NCBI RefSeq assembly: GCF_003054445.1 | Contig: NC_042506.1 | Span: 1,247,501-1,311,500, forward strand | DNA from: Pichia kudriavzevii | Taxonomy: Eukaryota > Ascomycota > Pichiomycetes > Pichiales > Pichiaceae | Direction: 5' to 3' | Length of the DNA: 64,000 nt | Shown here: positions 9,419-19,831 of the stretch, piece by piece | How the letters are laid out: each line of letters starts with the position of its first letter | How positions within the stretch are numbered: the first letter of the stretch is position 1 | Program-made: the position numbers and the translations under genes | Notes under the pieces: generated by a model | What the model was told of the DNA's origin: nothing | The model's database searches: none | What the model saw: only the letters and a program-made list of their open reading frames with translations

Positions 9419-10348
9419 TTAAGCGCCAACAGCTTGCTGGTGTTCTTCATTCCATTCTTCATCTTCAACATGCAAGTTGTCGACATCATCAGCCAATTCA
9501 TCTTCATAGTCACCGACTTTAAAAGAAAGTGTTGGTTTAACAGCTGCTGTTTCAAAAGTCCAAGTAGCCAAAGCATTTTCACAGTCAATGATGATCTGCT
9601 TAGAAGCTTCATAACCATCATAGGAAGGTCTAGTTTCACCTGGAGTAACTGGAGAGTCATCTAATAGTTCAAGAAGGGCCTTACCATAACCTGCAATAAG
9701 AGCAACTTTTTCAGCATATTCTCTAATAGAATCGAATTGGTAAGAGAATGAAGCCTTCAATTTTTCTCTTGTAATGTTGGATAATTGTGCTTCAGCAACT
9801 AAAGATTCTGCTTCAGCTCTAACTAATTCTTGTTCAAGGATAGAAATCTTTGGGGATTGTGGGTCCTTGTATTTCAAGTAAGCAATTTGATCGGTAATCT
9901 TATGCTTTCTATCTCTTGAAGGTTGGACAGAACCTTCAATGTCTCTAATGGACTTGATGGTGATTCTGTATTGGTCATACCTGTCAATAAATTGGTCCTC
10001 TAATTCTCCAATCTCGTAGATGAGGACACCTAATTTATCGGTGATATCAGAGACATCATCTTCATTATCTGCACCCCAAAGTGATAATTGTCTTGCTGCA
10101 TCTCTTCTTTCTCTAGAACAAACCTCGATGGCTCTCATAACATTCTTCTCCATCTTGACCAACTGCGCCAATTTTCTGGAAAGCTCTGGACCAAAGGATC
10201 CAGCAGTGCTTCTCCTGAAAGAATTTGCAAGACCACCTGGCCCAAAGAATCTTGGAGATTTCGTGGAAGATGGCGGAACCGGAATTGGATTTTGTAAATC
10301 AGAAGCAGTAGGAGCTCTGTTTGATCTTAAGGAGTATGTTCTATGCAT
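9419..10348 (-). CDS. PIL1: Eisosome core BAR protein, Pil1/Lsp1
   Basis: Pil1 and Lsp1 are BAR-domain proteins that coat furrow-like plasma-membrane eisosomes and are regulated by sphingolipid-dependent kinases. The 309-residue protein begins MHRTYSLRSNRAPTAS, has FFGPGGLANSFRRSTAG, and then the helical BAR region from about residue 50 to 270 with QLSLWGADNEDD and DQFIDRYDQYRI. The tail is acidic (DYEDELADDVDN). The frame extends about 109 codons further upstream with no family similarity, so I chose the ATG that gives MHRTYS. Whether it is the Pil1 or Lsp1 lineage cannot be told by eye; the symbol is a label for the pair. Confidence 0.93.
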   Translation of the reverse strand: MHRTYSLRSNRAPTASDLQNPIPVPPSSTKSPRFFGPGGLANSFRRSTAGSFGPELSRKLAQLVKMEKNVMRAIEVCSRERRDAARQLSLWGADNEDDVSDITDKLGVLIYEIGELEDQFIDRYDQYRITIKSIRDIEGSVQPSRDRKHKITDQIAYLKYKDPQSPKISILEQELVRAEAESLVAEAQLSNITREKLKASFSYQFDSIREYAEKVALIAGYGKALLELLDDSPVTPGETRPSYDGYEASKQIIIDCENALATWTFETAAVKPTLSFKVGDYEDELADDVDNLHVEDEEWNEEHQQAVGA

Positions 10349-10793
10349 TGTTTCTTGTAGTTGGTTGCTTATGATGATTGAACCACTAAGGATATGAAAA
10401 TGTAAACTCCACAATGAAGAGAAAGAAGAAACATCGCCATAGAGAAGAAAGGCAACCCAGCCATGGAAGGAACTCAATTGTACACTCGACAGAAAATGGA
10501 GGATGTGCAGGAGGAAGATTATGGGGGGGCTCAGTTCTTGCCGAATCTGGAAACGCGCCTGCCGAATGCGGAAACGACAACAGCAGTTGCCTATTACGGA
10601 TGTTCGCAATGGGGATAAATTTTCGTGTACTACATTTTTGATGGGGGGGAAATCAAAGGGGATGCACATTGTCATTACAACTTTTTACTTGATTCATTGA
10701 TGGATAGATAAAAGAGTTAAAAATAAAGGCATAAGATACGGAGAAGGAACAGATGTAAAAGGTGTACAAAAGTAAACAAAAAGGCGGTTGTTT
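10349..10793. other. Intergenic: PIL1 upstream region and EXO1 3' flank
   Basis: This stretch separates the eisosome gene's start from the EXO1 stop. It contains the PIL1 promoter and leader. The open frames seen here on both strands show no family features and are judged chance. Confidence 0.55.
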
Positions 10794-13031
10794 TCAGTTA
10801 CCCGTGTAGCGGAACAGTGACAAGTTCGACCTGCCTCTTGGTCTCTCACTGTAGACACTGCCTGTGGTGTTGGTGTTGGTGTTGGTGTTGGTGTTGGTGT
10901 TGCCATTTCCATTTCCATTTCCATTGGAATTTGTCACGTCTTGCAACGGCACACGTATGGAAAGTGGCGATGGACGGTATGTTCGACCGGGCTTCTCTCC
11001 AGTGGGCCTGGACATCCATTTCTCAGACAGGGTCCGATTCTCAGCATTCAACTTGTTTTCCGGCACATGCTGGAATGAGTATATTTCCCCCAAGATGTTG
11101 CTCTTGTCGACTTTTTCTTCCTCTTCCTCTTGTTCTTCTGCTGTTGATTTGGCTCTACCATTTTCAAGTCCCGAATCCATGCTAAGGTTCCATTCGTCGT
11201 CTTGAATGTTCTCATCTACACTTTCGATACCTACTGTCGTTGTGCGCCTAAGTTTCCCCTCTGCGCATTTCCCCTCTTTTCCTTCTTCTTGAAGATAACA
11301 TTCGGTGTTCACCTCCCCCGGATCTGTAGAGAAGGAAATCGAACTGTTTCCCGTACCCAAAGATGCTGGAGTTTGTCTATTGAATGTCCGGTCCATCTTA
11401 ACTAATGTACTTTCGCTCATATCCGAACTGTTTATATAATCCTCCGCTTCATCAGACTCACTTGGTATCAATTGTCTTGTCTCCTCCTTTGAGGAGACTA
11501 CGTGTTCTGCCTCACTTATACTAGAAGTATCCATTTTATCGGCTGTTTCTTCGTGCTCACTCTTCAAGGCATTGCTCAATTTCTTATTAACTTCATTTAT
11601 CTCATCCTCCGTTATATCCTCAACATCTGAAGATGATGCTGCAAACTCTCTTTGAATATCGTGTGTTGGTCTGGTAGGAACATTTGTTTTATGGTTATTA
11701 AAAAAACGGCTAATTGTTGGCTGGCCTCCAAGGTCATTGCCATTTAATAGTCTTTGTCTTTTCGTTGTAGGAGATTCTTTGATAGGATCTTTCTTTTGAG
11801 ATTGCTTATTACGAACAAAGCTAGCAAATTGGTCAATCTGCATGGCAGATTTCCTCTTCCTAGTAACTAATGGCTGACTCTCCATTTGTCGAACAGGGAC
11901 GTTGTTTGTAGTTACAGATCTCTTCACTGTATGACCTGACTTCATAAAATTGGAATTCGTCGGTAGAGACAATGATCTGGTTGCTATTGGATTTACTTTG
12001 TTTTCCCATGATATTAAGATTTTTTTCGTAAATGGATCTAAATCTCCAGTTGCAATTTTTTCATGTATCTCGGAATCTAGTAAGAATCCCGTACATGAAT
12101 ATATATACTCTTTGGAATTATTAGAAATCACCTCTTCGGTTAATGGGTTCATGTGTTGGGCCATTTTTTCTATCGGATTGAAAACAATCTGATGTCTAAA
12201 TGCAATTTTAGCTCTTTTATACTCTTCCTCAAATTCACTGGGTATGCTTTTACCCTCAACTCTGATACAGGACAAAACACGCTCAATTGTCTTGTAACTT
12301 TGAGATAACTGAATGGCCTTTTGCATACCTATACCAGGGATCCCTTTGGTGTAATCGCATCCACTCACAGTGGCCATCAGTAATAGCTGATCATCGTTGA
12401 AGTTACTAATATACGAACCTTTACAATTCTTGAAATTATCTCTTCTAACCTCGATACAATGGCCCTGGTCGTTCAGCTTAGTAATAAGAGTTTTGCACCC
12501 AAAAATCAGTAAATCGGAATCTTCACTGATAATTCCTTCAACTAAACCAATTTTCTCCAAGAAAACCATCTGGGAATCTGCCTCATAAGGTGCAACAATG
12601 TATTTTATTGCTTTACCCTTAAAGACATCAATCAGAGATTTGGCCATTTCAGGGGAAACATCACATGCCTTTTGAAAATAGCTAAAAGCCAATTTATTGT
12701 TTTTGTTGGCCTTTGCCTCCAAAGCCATTCTTTTATATTCCTGTCGACGTGTTTCTCTCTCCTTCTCGGTATTTCCTTTGGTTGGTAGATAATCACCGTC
12801 CAAAACAAAATAGGGAGTAATATTGAAATGTTTCAACATATCCAGCTTCTTTAAAAAATAGTTAATGTATGCTCTAGTAGGTCTCTCCATCACCAAATCT
12901 TCAGCACAACAGAAGGTAGATTTGTGTAACCATGCGTAGGTATCAATAGCTAAAGTTTTCCCTCTGTATCTTTCCAAGCTTGTAAGCTCTTGGATTGGTT
13001 TCAACACCGGAAGAAGCCCAGATACACCCAT
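10794..13031 (-). CDS. EXO1: Exonuclease 1 (Rad2/XPG family 5'-3' nuclease)
   Basis: Exo1 degrades DNA 5' to 3' in mismatch repair and double-strand-break resection. The 745-residue protein starts MGVSGLLPVLKPI, as the family does. The XPG-N domain (about 1-100) holds AIDTYAWLHK and VLDGDYLP; the XPG-I domain holds APYEADSQM and SEDSDLLIF; the helix-hairpin motif GCDYTKGIPGIG lies near residues 224-236. All acidic metal ligands expected of the active site are present. The C-terminal half is disordered, with an acidic EEQEEEEEK stretch, and includes an Asn-Gly/Asn-Thr repeat encoded by a microsatellite at about 10871-10923. The gene is divergent from SEC24, sharing a 314-bp promoter. Confidence 0.95.
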   Translation of the reverse strand: MGVSGLLPVLKPIQELTSLERYRGKTLAIDTYAWLHKSTFCCAEDLVMERPTRAYINYFLKKLDMLKHFNITPYFVLDGDYLPTKGNTEKERETRRQEYKRMALEAKANKNNKLAFSYFQKACDVSPEMAKSLIDVFKGKAIKYIVAPYEADSQMVFLEKIGLVEGIISEDSDLLIFGCKTLITKLNDQGHCIEVRRDNFKNCKGSYISNFNDDQLLLMATVSGCDYTKGIPGIGMQKAIQLSQSYKTIERVLSCIRVEGKSIPSEFEEEYKRAKIAFRHQIVFNPIEKMAQHMNPLTEEVISNNSKEYIYSCTGFLLDSEIHEKIATGDLDPFTKKILISWENKVNPIATRSLSLPTNSNFMKSGHTVKRSVTTNNVPVRQMESQPLVTRKRKSAMQIDQFASFVRNKQSQKKDPIKESPTTKRQRLLNGNDLGGQPTISRFFNNHKTNVPTRPTHDIQREFAASSSDVEDITEDEINEVNKKLSNALKSEHEETADKMDTSSISEAEHVVSSKEETRQLIPSESDEAEDYINSSDMSESTLVKMDRTFNRQTPASLGTGNSSISFSTDPGEVNTECYLQEEGKEGKCAEGKLRRTTTVGIESVDENIQDDEWNLSMDSGLENGRAKSTAEEQEEEEEKVDKSNILGEIYSFQHVPENKLNAENRTLSEKWMSRPTGEKPGRTYRPSPLSIRVPLQDVTNSNGNGNGNGNTNTNTNTNTNTTGSVYSERPRGRSNLSLFRYTGN
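10871..10923 (-). repeat. Coding microsatellite giving Asn-Gly and Asn-Thr repeats in EXO1
   Basis: On the + strand it reads (GGTGTT)n followed by (CCATTT)n. In EXO1 it encodes alternating Asn-Thr and then Asn-Gly. The two hexamers lie back to back and stay in frame, so length changes of whole units would not break the gene. Confidence 0.85.
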
Positions 13032-13345
13032 ATTTCAGATATAATGAGAGTGATATCAATCAAGGTCGTTGGGTTCTTCACAGTTTTACACCATCCAGAG
13101 ATGGAAAAAAGGTTACCTTATTTCTCTCCTCAAAACTTTACAATATTGAAAACCACGTAAACAATTGCAAACGCGAATATCCAAATTTCAGAGGACTCAA
13201 CTGAAATTTGAAAGCGCGTCCAAGACAGTAACATGAATTTGAGCAAATCATAATATACACACAATACACCATCAGCTCTGAAGGTCTGTCTTGTTATTGC
13301 GTTATTTCAGAGTATCTGCTGTACAGATAACTACCTTTCACTAAA
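13032..13345. promoter_or_regulatory. Divergent promoter EXO1 / SEC24
   Basis: The 314-bp region between two divergent ATGs must serve both genes. It contains CAAACGCGAA and AAAGCGCGTCC, which resemble but do not match the MBF site ACGCGT; S-phase control of EXO1 would fit but is speculative. A 69-codon + strand frame overlapping the EXO1 start is a shadow. Confidence 0.45.
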
Positions 13346-16246
13346 ATGGATCCTCAGAATGGGTTTGTGGGAGGTCAGCAAGATATGCTTGCACAAAGTT
13401 TAGAAAACCTGTCTTTTGGGTCGTCTGAAAATTTAAACACTACCCAAAATTCTAATAATAAAGCACCGAGATCGAAGAGAAGAGGTAATCATGCTTTCCA
13501 TAATCTCACGTCTCAGTCTCAACTATTACAGGACTCATACGTGGATCCTAACGAGGCGGCATTCGCTATTGGTTTAGTACCTCCGCAAATGAATGCCAGC
13601 AATATTTTGAACCAAACACCTACGATGGCAGGTACACCAGCTTTTCAACAACAAGGATTTGTTCAAGCATTAGAACAGCATAATTCAAATGCACCTACAC
13701 AACAGCTTGCATCACAAATAGACGATTCCAAACATGTTCTTAGAAGTCCGAAAGTTCAAGAAAGAGGTGTCTCTGAAAATTCTGACCTATACAATATAAA
13801 TACACCGACTGTTATTGATGATTTGTCTATTTCATCACTTAGAAATAAAATGAATGAAACCTATCAAAAAGATCCTTTCTTGAGCTTCGAACATGTTTCG
13901 CCACCTCTCGCGGGCACAAGATACCAGGCTATTGACCAAGCGAATGCTACACCACATTATTCTAGAATGACATTATACAGTGTTCCATACTCTGAAGAGT
14001 TGAGAAAACAATCTAAAATACCATTAGGTATGGTTTTGCGACCATTTGCAGAATTCGTTCCAGAATCGGAAGTTCCAATGAAGGTCCCACAAATTAAGAT
14101 TTTTCAAGGCCAGACAGTTCCAAGGTGTAGAAGATGTCGTGCATATTTAAACCCAGGTATGCAATATGGAATCAATACAATGACTTGTAATATTTGTGGA
14201 TTTGTGTCTCCTGTTCCTGAGGAGTATGCGGCTACTGTAGATCATCGTGGTATTAGAGAAGATTACCATATACGTCCAGAACTTCATACAGGTGTCGTCG
14301 ATTATGTTGTTCCTAAAGATTACAATTTAGATTCGGAGGTTGAACCAAATCCAACACACAGGGTATTTTTGATCGACTTAACACATAGTGCCTATAAATC
14401 CAAACTTGTTGAAACAGTGTGCTCTGCTGTAAGAATGTCTCTTTATAAAGATGATGGTACCTCTAATTTGCCTGAAGGCACGAAAATTGCAATAGTTGGT
14501 TATGACACAAGTTTACACTTTTATGATTTATCCCCAGGTTTGCTGCAAGCTTCTGTTTCCATAGTTACCGACTTGGAAGATCCATTTATTCCATTTGAAG
14601 GGGGCCTTTTTGTCGATCCTGTAGAATCTTCTGATATTATTGAACTGACATTGGCTACAATTGAACAGAGTATTAGGTATATTCAGCCTGAACCAGCTTT
14701 AGGTTCAGCCTTAAAAGTATGTGGTGACTTGTTGAGCGAAGTTGGTGGTGGTCAAATTATTGCAGTTTTGTCGACTATTCCGTCATTTGGACCCGGTAAT
14801 TTAATTCCAAAACAACAAACTAACGGTAAGTCCGATTTGGAGTTTATCAAGGAAACAACAACAGCTGATAATAAGTATTATCAACAGTTGACTGATAAAT
14901 TTATAAAAAACAATATTGGTGTCAACCTATTTGTTGCATCTCAATCAAATGTGGACTTGATTAATCTTGCCTCATTTGCGACAGGCACAGGAGGAACCAT
15001 CCGGGACTTCCTACCATTTAATGTTGAAAGGGATGAGATCACGCTTATCTTTGAAATTAAGAAGGCCGTTCAAAATCTTGCAGGTTATCAATGTCAATTG
15101 AAAATCCGTTGTTCTCACGGTTTACATGTGAAGGATTACTATGGCCCATTTCCTACTACTTCCGGTGTAAATGCACCAACTATCGCAATTGTTAGTGGTG
15201 ACACATCAATTGTAGCTGATTTTGCTTATGACAACAAATTGGACACAAAAAAAGATGCACATTTCCAAGCTGCATTGTTATATACATCAAAAGATGGTGT
15301 TAGGAAAGTTAGGGTTGTGAACAGCATTTTATCAGTTACCCAAAAAATAAATCATGTCTTTGACTTTAGTGATCAAGATGCAGTTGCTAAGGTTTTGATT
15401 ACCAAAGCGTGTGAGAATTTCAGGAGTTCCGCTTTAACCGCAACTAAAAACTCTTTGATCATGGAGTGTGCCGAAATTATGGCCTCTTATAAACATCATG
15501 TTGCTAGTTACAACGCCATGCCAACCCAGTTGATCTTACCCCAGAGTTTGAAGACTTTACCAATGACGATTTTAGCTGTTTTAAAGAGCAAGGCGTTTAG
15601 GCAAAAATTGCACTTTTCAGATTTACGTGTGGATTCCTTAACTAAGCTATCTCAATATAATTTAACAAAACTTTCAACTTATCTTTACCCTGCATTGTTC
15701 TGCATTCATTCCTTAGATGAAGATGACTTCATGGTCGATGACGAAACAGGATTGATGAATATTGGCAAAATGCTACCTTTAAGTGTATCAAATCTTGAAT
15801 TTGGAGGTGCTTACTTGATATTCAATTGTGACAGAATTTTTATATGGCTACACAGTGAAGTTAACCCACTACTATTACAAGACTTGTTTGGACCACATAT
15901 TGATTCACTATCAAAAGTAACTTCCCATATTTCTAGCTTACCTGATTTAGATACTTACATCTCCCACCAAGTCAGGAATATGATAAGTTTCTTAACTAAG
16001 CATTATAATGGTTTGGAAAAACAGAGCATTGAGATTTGTAGATTTAGGGTTGATCCAAATGAGATGGAATTCCATCAAATGTTTGTCGAAGAAAAATCGG
16101 ATGATTTAGTTTGGTCATATGCGGACTTTCTGAAGGAGCTACACAAACAGATTGATATTAAAGAAAAAGGTATTTCGTCCCTAAATTCAGCCAATTCTAA
16201 TGATAATGATGGTGAAAATATCAGCAGAAAGTTTGGAATCTTTTGA
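13346..16246 (+). CDS. SEC24: Sec24, COPII cargo-binding subunit
   Basis: Sec24 pairs with Sec23 in the inner COPII coat and selects cargo leaving the ER. The 966-residue protein has a Gln/Asn-rich disordered N-terminus to about residue 200, then the zinc finger CRRCRAYLNP...CNICG at about residues 259-282. The trunk domain follows (VFLIDLTHSAYKSKLVETVCS), then beta-sandwich, helical (LPMTILAVLKSKAFR) and gelsolin-like domains to the C-terminus. Length and domain order agree with Sec24 or its paralogue Sfb2. The ATG is the first in frame and follows a pyrimidine-rich leader. The gene desert with the retrotransposon fossil begins right after the stop. Confidence 0.95.
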   Translation: MDPQNGFVGGQQDMLAQSLENLSFGSSENLNTTQNSNNKAPRSKRRGNHAFHNLTSQSQLLQDSYVDPNEAAFAIGLVPPQMNASNILNQTPTMAGTPAFQQQGFVQALEQHNSNAPTQQLASQIDDSKHVLRSPKVQERGVSENSDLYNINTPTVIDDLSISSLRNKMNETYQKDPFLSFEHVSPPLAGTRYQAIDQANATPHYSRMTLYSVPYSEELRKQSKIPLGMVLRPFAEFVPESEVPMKVPQIKIFQGQTVPRCRRCRAYLNPGMQYGINTMTCNICGFVSPVPEEYAATVDHRGIREDYHIRPELHTGVVDYVVPKDYNLDSEVEPNPTHRVFLIDLTHSAYKSKLVETVCSAVRMSLYKDDGTSNLPEGTKIAIVGYDTSLHFYDLSPGLLQASVSIVTDLEDPFIPFEGGLFVDPVESSDIIELTLATIEQSIRYIQPEPALGSALKVCGDLLSEVGGGQIIAVLSTIPSFGPGNLIPKQQTNGKSDLEFIKETTTADNKYYQQLTDKFIKNNIGVNLFVASQSNVDLINLASFATGTGGTIRDFLPFNVERDEITLIFEIKKAVQNLAGYQCQLKIRCSHGLHVKDYYGPFPTTSGVNAPTIAIVSGDTSIVADFAYDNKLDTKKDAHFQAALLYTSKDGVRKVRVVNSILSVTQKINHVFDFSDQDAVAKVLITKACENFRSSALTATKNSLIMECAEIMASYKHHVASYNAMPTQLILPQSLKTLPMTILAVLKSKAFRQKLHFSDLRVDSLTKLSQYNLTKLSTYLYPALFCIHSLDEDDFMVDDETGLMNIGKMLPLSVSNLEFGGAYLIFNCDRIFIWLHSEVNPLLLQDLFGPHIDSLSKVTSHISSLPDLDTYISHQVRNMISFLTKHYNGLEKQSIEICRFRVDPNEMEFHQMFVEEKSDDLVWSYADFLKELHKQIDIKEKGISSLNSANSNDNDGENISRKFGIF

Positions 16247-16800
16247 GTTTTTGATAATGCCAACGCAAGTCAGTTATCTTTCAGGCTACTAATTCGAACC
16301 AAAACTGTATCAGAGACAAGAAATTTAGTGTCCTGTAGATTTAGTTCAATCACCCATTGAAGCTTATGGGTTGCTTTGGATATGATTGAATCAAGTGCTT
16401 CTCTATGGTCATTTCATGAACTAAAGTTTCTCCTTATATATGATTTGTTTCTGTAAGATTCCATACTTCGCCAGAAGACTAGCTATTTTGCTTGTTCTGA
16501 TAGTCTTTCCTATAGCGCTACCAAAAAGTCACCTTCACTACATATGTCATTGAATGATCTTTGGTAATTGTTGCCAAATCGGTCATCAGATAGGGTCAAC
16601 TTTACACTGCCGATGCATTTCTAAAATTTAGTATAACATCAGCTCCTCAATTATATCAACAAGTGCTCCCTAATAGACTGTTCCTTTATGTATGTCGATT
16701 GTCACTAAGCGTAAGGTCTTCAATGATCTGAATTCTCTTTCAAAACCCTAAAACTATGCCGTTTTAAGATTTCTAAACAATGGCATTAAACGAAAATAAG
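16247..16800. other. Intergenic, probably further degraded element sequence
   Basis: No gene is visible in this AT-rich stretch after SEC24. Short minus-strand stretches look protein-like, but nothing is firm. It may be the far 3' part of the decayed element next to it; no second LTR copy could be recognised by eye. Confidence 0.4.
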
Positions 16801-19145
16801 TACCACAGGAAAACTAGTTTGCAGGTTAACTGGTTTATTTGTTCACTCTTTCAGCCACAGACAGTAATTTCTTAAACTGGCCTTTATCAACAAATACAGA
16901 AATTTCTGTTCCTGTTATCCACATAATACTCTTTGTACCAGCACATTTTAAGATAACCATTCTAAGATATCCTTTAACTTGAGAAGCTACTTCCACAAGC
17001 TATTATTTGAGAATAAACACGAAATTAGTTTAGCAAGTCTTTAATTGACGAGTCCTATAGGACAGAAAGGCAAACTTCAATCTTACTTGTTTACCTGTAA
17101 GGGCGACAATATATCCTGCTGTATTCAATCTTTGACCTTACTAAAATTTGAAAATCAGGGACTGGCATTTCATGGGTAAAAAAGGAAGAAAGATGTTTCC
17201 ATAGCAACCACAGCATCCAACTCAAGACTACAAGAGGACATGTCCTGTGACGTTTGTACTGGAGTTTTGAAAGAGTACAATAACTGTGTTGGTATGGAGA
17301 ACATACAAAGCATTGTTGGGAGTACCCTAATTTTCAATATTGAGTTTTTTTTGGGAAAGGGAGGGGGGATTGGTGGATATAACAAGGGTACAATTATTTT
17401 GGCTATGATGCACATACCATCTGCTGGGGTTTTTAAGACATCTTTGCGCTTAATGGTGAGTATGGCCACCAAGCTGCAAATGCAACTCAGATTGGAGCTT
17501 GGTGTTCAATTTAGTGAACATAACGTATGCTCCCGCAGTTCTAGTGATTGTTTCTACTGAAATCACGTTTCCTGTTGCTTCTAGAACGTATGAAACACTG
17601 TATAAGATGATACACACATTATCAGGTCCTTCAAAAGCAAAATTACCATAACCACTGATGGAGAGGTTACCACCACTAATAACTTTGACAAAACCACTAG
17701 CGGGAGGGGGTAGAATCGGTCAAGTGATCACCTTTTTTTTGTCAAAAGTAATGTGGAGCCAGTATGTAGGGTATAGTCATCCTTCGGATTCAAACCTGGT
17801 GATAGACCTGACCATGAAATATAAGCTGTGTTTGAAGACTGGGTAATCATATTCTGACCATGGGTGCCTGTTGAAACTGGAGCAGATGCGGTACAATTAG
17901 TCTTTATGTGACCTTTACCTTGGCGCCTTTTGCGCACTGTTTTCTTACGTTCCTTCCTTTGAGCATGAAAATCGTGTTTGGGCAAGAAAGCAGGTGATGT
18001 TTCTGGGGCCATTTTACGAAAACTTTCCTCGACAGCCATCAATGACAAAGCAAGATCTCTATCATTCAGGATTCTTGTGTGGGTAGCCTCGGAGTTTACG
18101 ACAATTGATTTTAGAACATTCCCAAGAGGTGATCTATGATCATTACATGCTGCAATTGAGATCTAAAGCTGCTGAGATTTCACAGAAGCGTGTGGTTGCA
18201 TTGATGGCAGACGGAAGAACTGCTGCACCAGCTCAAACTATTGGCGTGTAGGAAGAGTCGAATATTCTCTCTTGATTTCACCAAGGAAATTATGTCCGGA
18301 CAGTTCGGTCAGAAATCTGGTAAGAATGTCAAACTTGGCTGGCTGTTGTAGTACCTGTTGTAACATATTATCGATTCACACGCTGAGTTAATTGACGAGT
18401 GGATCGTCTAACGCTGTTCCATGAGGAAAGGACAAATCTCCACCAGTATAAAACTCCATCACAACATAAGCATACCTACTGAGAATACATGTCATGTCTA
18501 TATCCCATTCGTGGTAATTTTGGGCCAATGTTAGGGCAACGATGGAGTTTTCTTGAGGATGTTAACGCAGAGGTGCTTATAATCTGGTGAAGGTGTACGA
18601 TTCTTGAAGTGATGTCCATCATCGCATCAATGTTTGATTACCCAAGAGAAACTTACACACTATATAGATTGGTCTTCGGAGAATAACATAAGAGTGGAGC
18701 TACCGCTTCTATCAGAACTGCATGATCTGACAACGAAAGACACCATAGCAACTTTGTTCACAAACTTCCCTTTCATTAGAAATCGAATGTACTCTTACCG
18801 AATATGAAAAACCATCATAGAAATACCTACTCATTATCAATGCACTCTTCAAAAGATATCCTTTGCATATCTCCTAATAGTTTCTTCTCCTGAGAGTGTT
18901 GACACGTATTAATTCCACTTTGGATGCCCATATTACTGTTATCGATTGGGCTGCTATTGAAATAACGTATAAAAAAAAGCAAGCAAAGCAAAAGAGGGAC
19001 TATCTGATATTTATGATAATATCATTTGTGTACTAAATCAGATGCACATTTATAGGTTTACCTTGCTAAGACAAAAAGAGTAAACATAACTATGCGAATT
19101 GGAGAATAGCTAAATCTTGATTCTGATCTGTTGTCCAATTCAACA
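16801..19145 (-). mobile_element. Broken Ty1/copia-like LTR retrotransposon fossil
   Basis: Minus-strand translations of this desert show, in the expected order, scattered gag-like sequence (about 18060-18700), a zinc-knuckle remnant, a copia-type protease segment near 17730-17860, and the conserved block that follows it toward integrase (about 17450-17700). A terminal repeat lies upstream at 18897-19145. Parts beyond about 17000 are only weakly recognisable, so the left end is approximate. The element is clearly dead: I estimate at least eight breaks in the readable part, plus large missing pol portions. It lies about 250 bp from a tRNA gene, a common target zone for Ty elements. By its decay it is old. 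Nearby open frames of 60-106 codons are fragments of it or chance. Confidence 0.7.
18897..19145 (-). repeat. Probable LTR of the copia fossil (about 249 bp)
   Basis: The segment is bounded by TGTTG and CAACA, the inverted ends typical of Ty1/copia LTRs, and lies directly upstream (minus strand) of the gag-like remnants. It contains TATAAATGTG, a possible TATA box. Its partner LTR was not recognised, so length and ends rest on the terminal motif alone. Confidence 0.5.
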
Positions 19146-19388
19146 TCCTAAGCTTCGTTGAGACTTAAGTGTTTGTTGTTTAGTCGGCTAATAAATTCAT
19201 TCACTTTTCTCAGCAACCGGCTCTTTGGCCAGCCTCTTCCCCTCATTGGCATCAACGAGAGGAGAACTGGTACTTGTAAGTGTATTATTAAAATAATACA
19301 CACCTTCTTCTTCCCTCCCCCCGGCGAGTTCACCCATTATAGCAGTCCAGGCCTGTGAGCATGCCTCCCTCCTCAAACCCCAACACCA

Positions 19389-19460
19389 GCGGGCTTAGCT
19401 CAGTGGGAGAGCGCCAGACTGAAGATCTGGAGGCCCTGTGTTCGATCCACAGAGCTCGCA
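19389..19460 (+). tRNA. tF(GAA): tRNA-Phe (GAA), intronless
   Basis: The 72-base sequence closely matches yeast tRNA-Phe. The acceptor arms GCGGGCT and AGCTCGC pair with one G-U. The D arm is GCTC...GAGC, the anticodon arm is CCAGA-CTGAAGA-TCTGG with anticodon GAA, and the T arm is CTGTG-TTCGATC-CACAG. Box A and box B are inside. There is no intron after the anticodon, unlike the S. cerevisiae tRNA-Phe genes. CCA is not encoded, as expected. Confidence 0.96.
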
Positions 19461-19464
19461 TTTC

Positions 19465-19470
19465 TTTTTT
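19465..19470 (+). terminator. RNA polymerase III oligo-T terminator of tRNA-Phe
   Basis: A run of six T lies four bases after the tRNA's last base, with a second T7 run about 20 bases on. This is the standard polymerase III stop signal. Confidence 0.85.
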
Positions 19471-19726
19471 AAAACCCTTTTTTTGTCTCTCAAACACGCC
19501 TTATAAGCACACGCGCGAAACGGCATTTCTTTTTTTTTTTCTTTTTCTACTTTCCTGCTGCGCGATCCTCACACGGATCATAGCAACAGCCACATATTCG
19601 TCTCTTTGTCTTGGCAACTTTGCCTTACTCTGGAAACGTCCTCTATGTTCTCAACCTAATTTGCATACTAAAGGGTGGGATGGATGTAAATGGTATTGTA
19701 GAAGAACGTCTCTATTCAAGTATGGT

Positions 19727-19823
<97 letters not shown>

Positions 19824-19831
19824 CGATGATG
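19727..19831 (+). repeat. (ATG)n trinucleotide microsatellite, about 105 bp
   Basis: There are about 32 uninterrupted ATG units followed by a short imperfect tail with ATGACG. It is noncoding: frames through it also run through the tRNA gene or unrelated sequence. It lies between tRNA-Phe and the bHLH gene. Confidence 0.97.

Noticed and set aside
17240-17560. 106-codon + strand frame in the gene desert
   Set aside because: It is antisense to the decayed copia element and has no features of its own.
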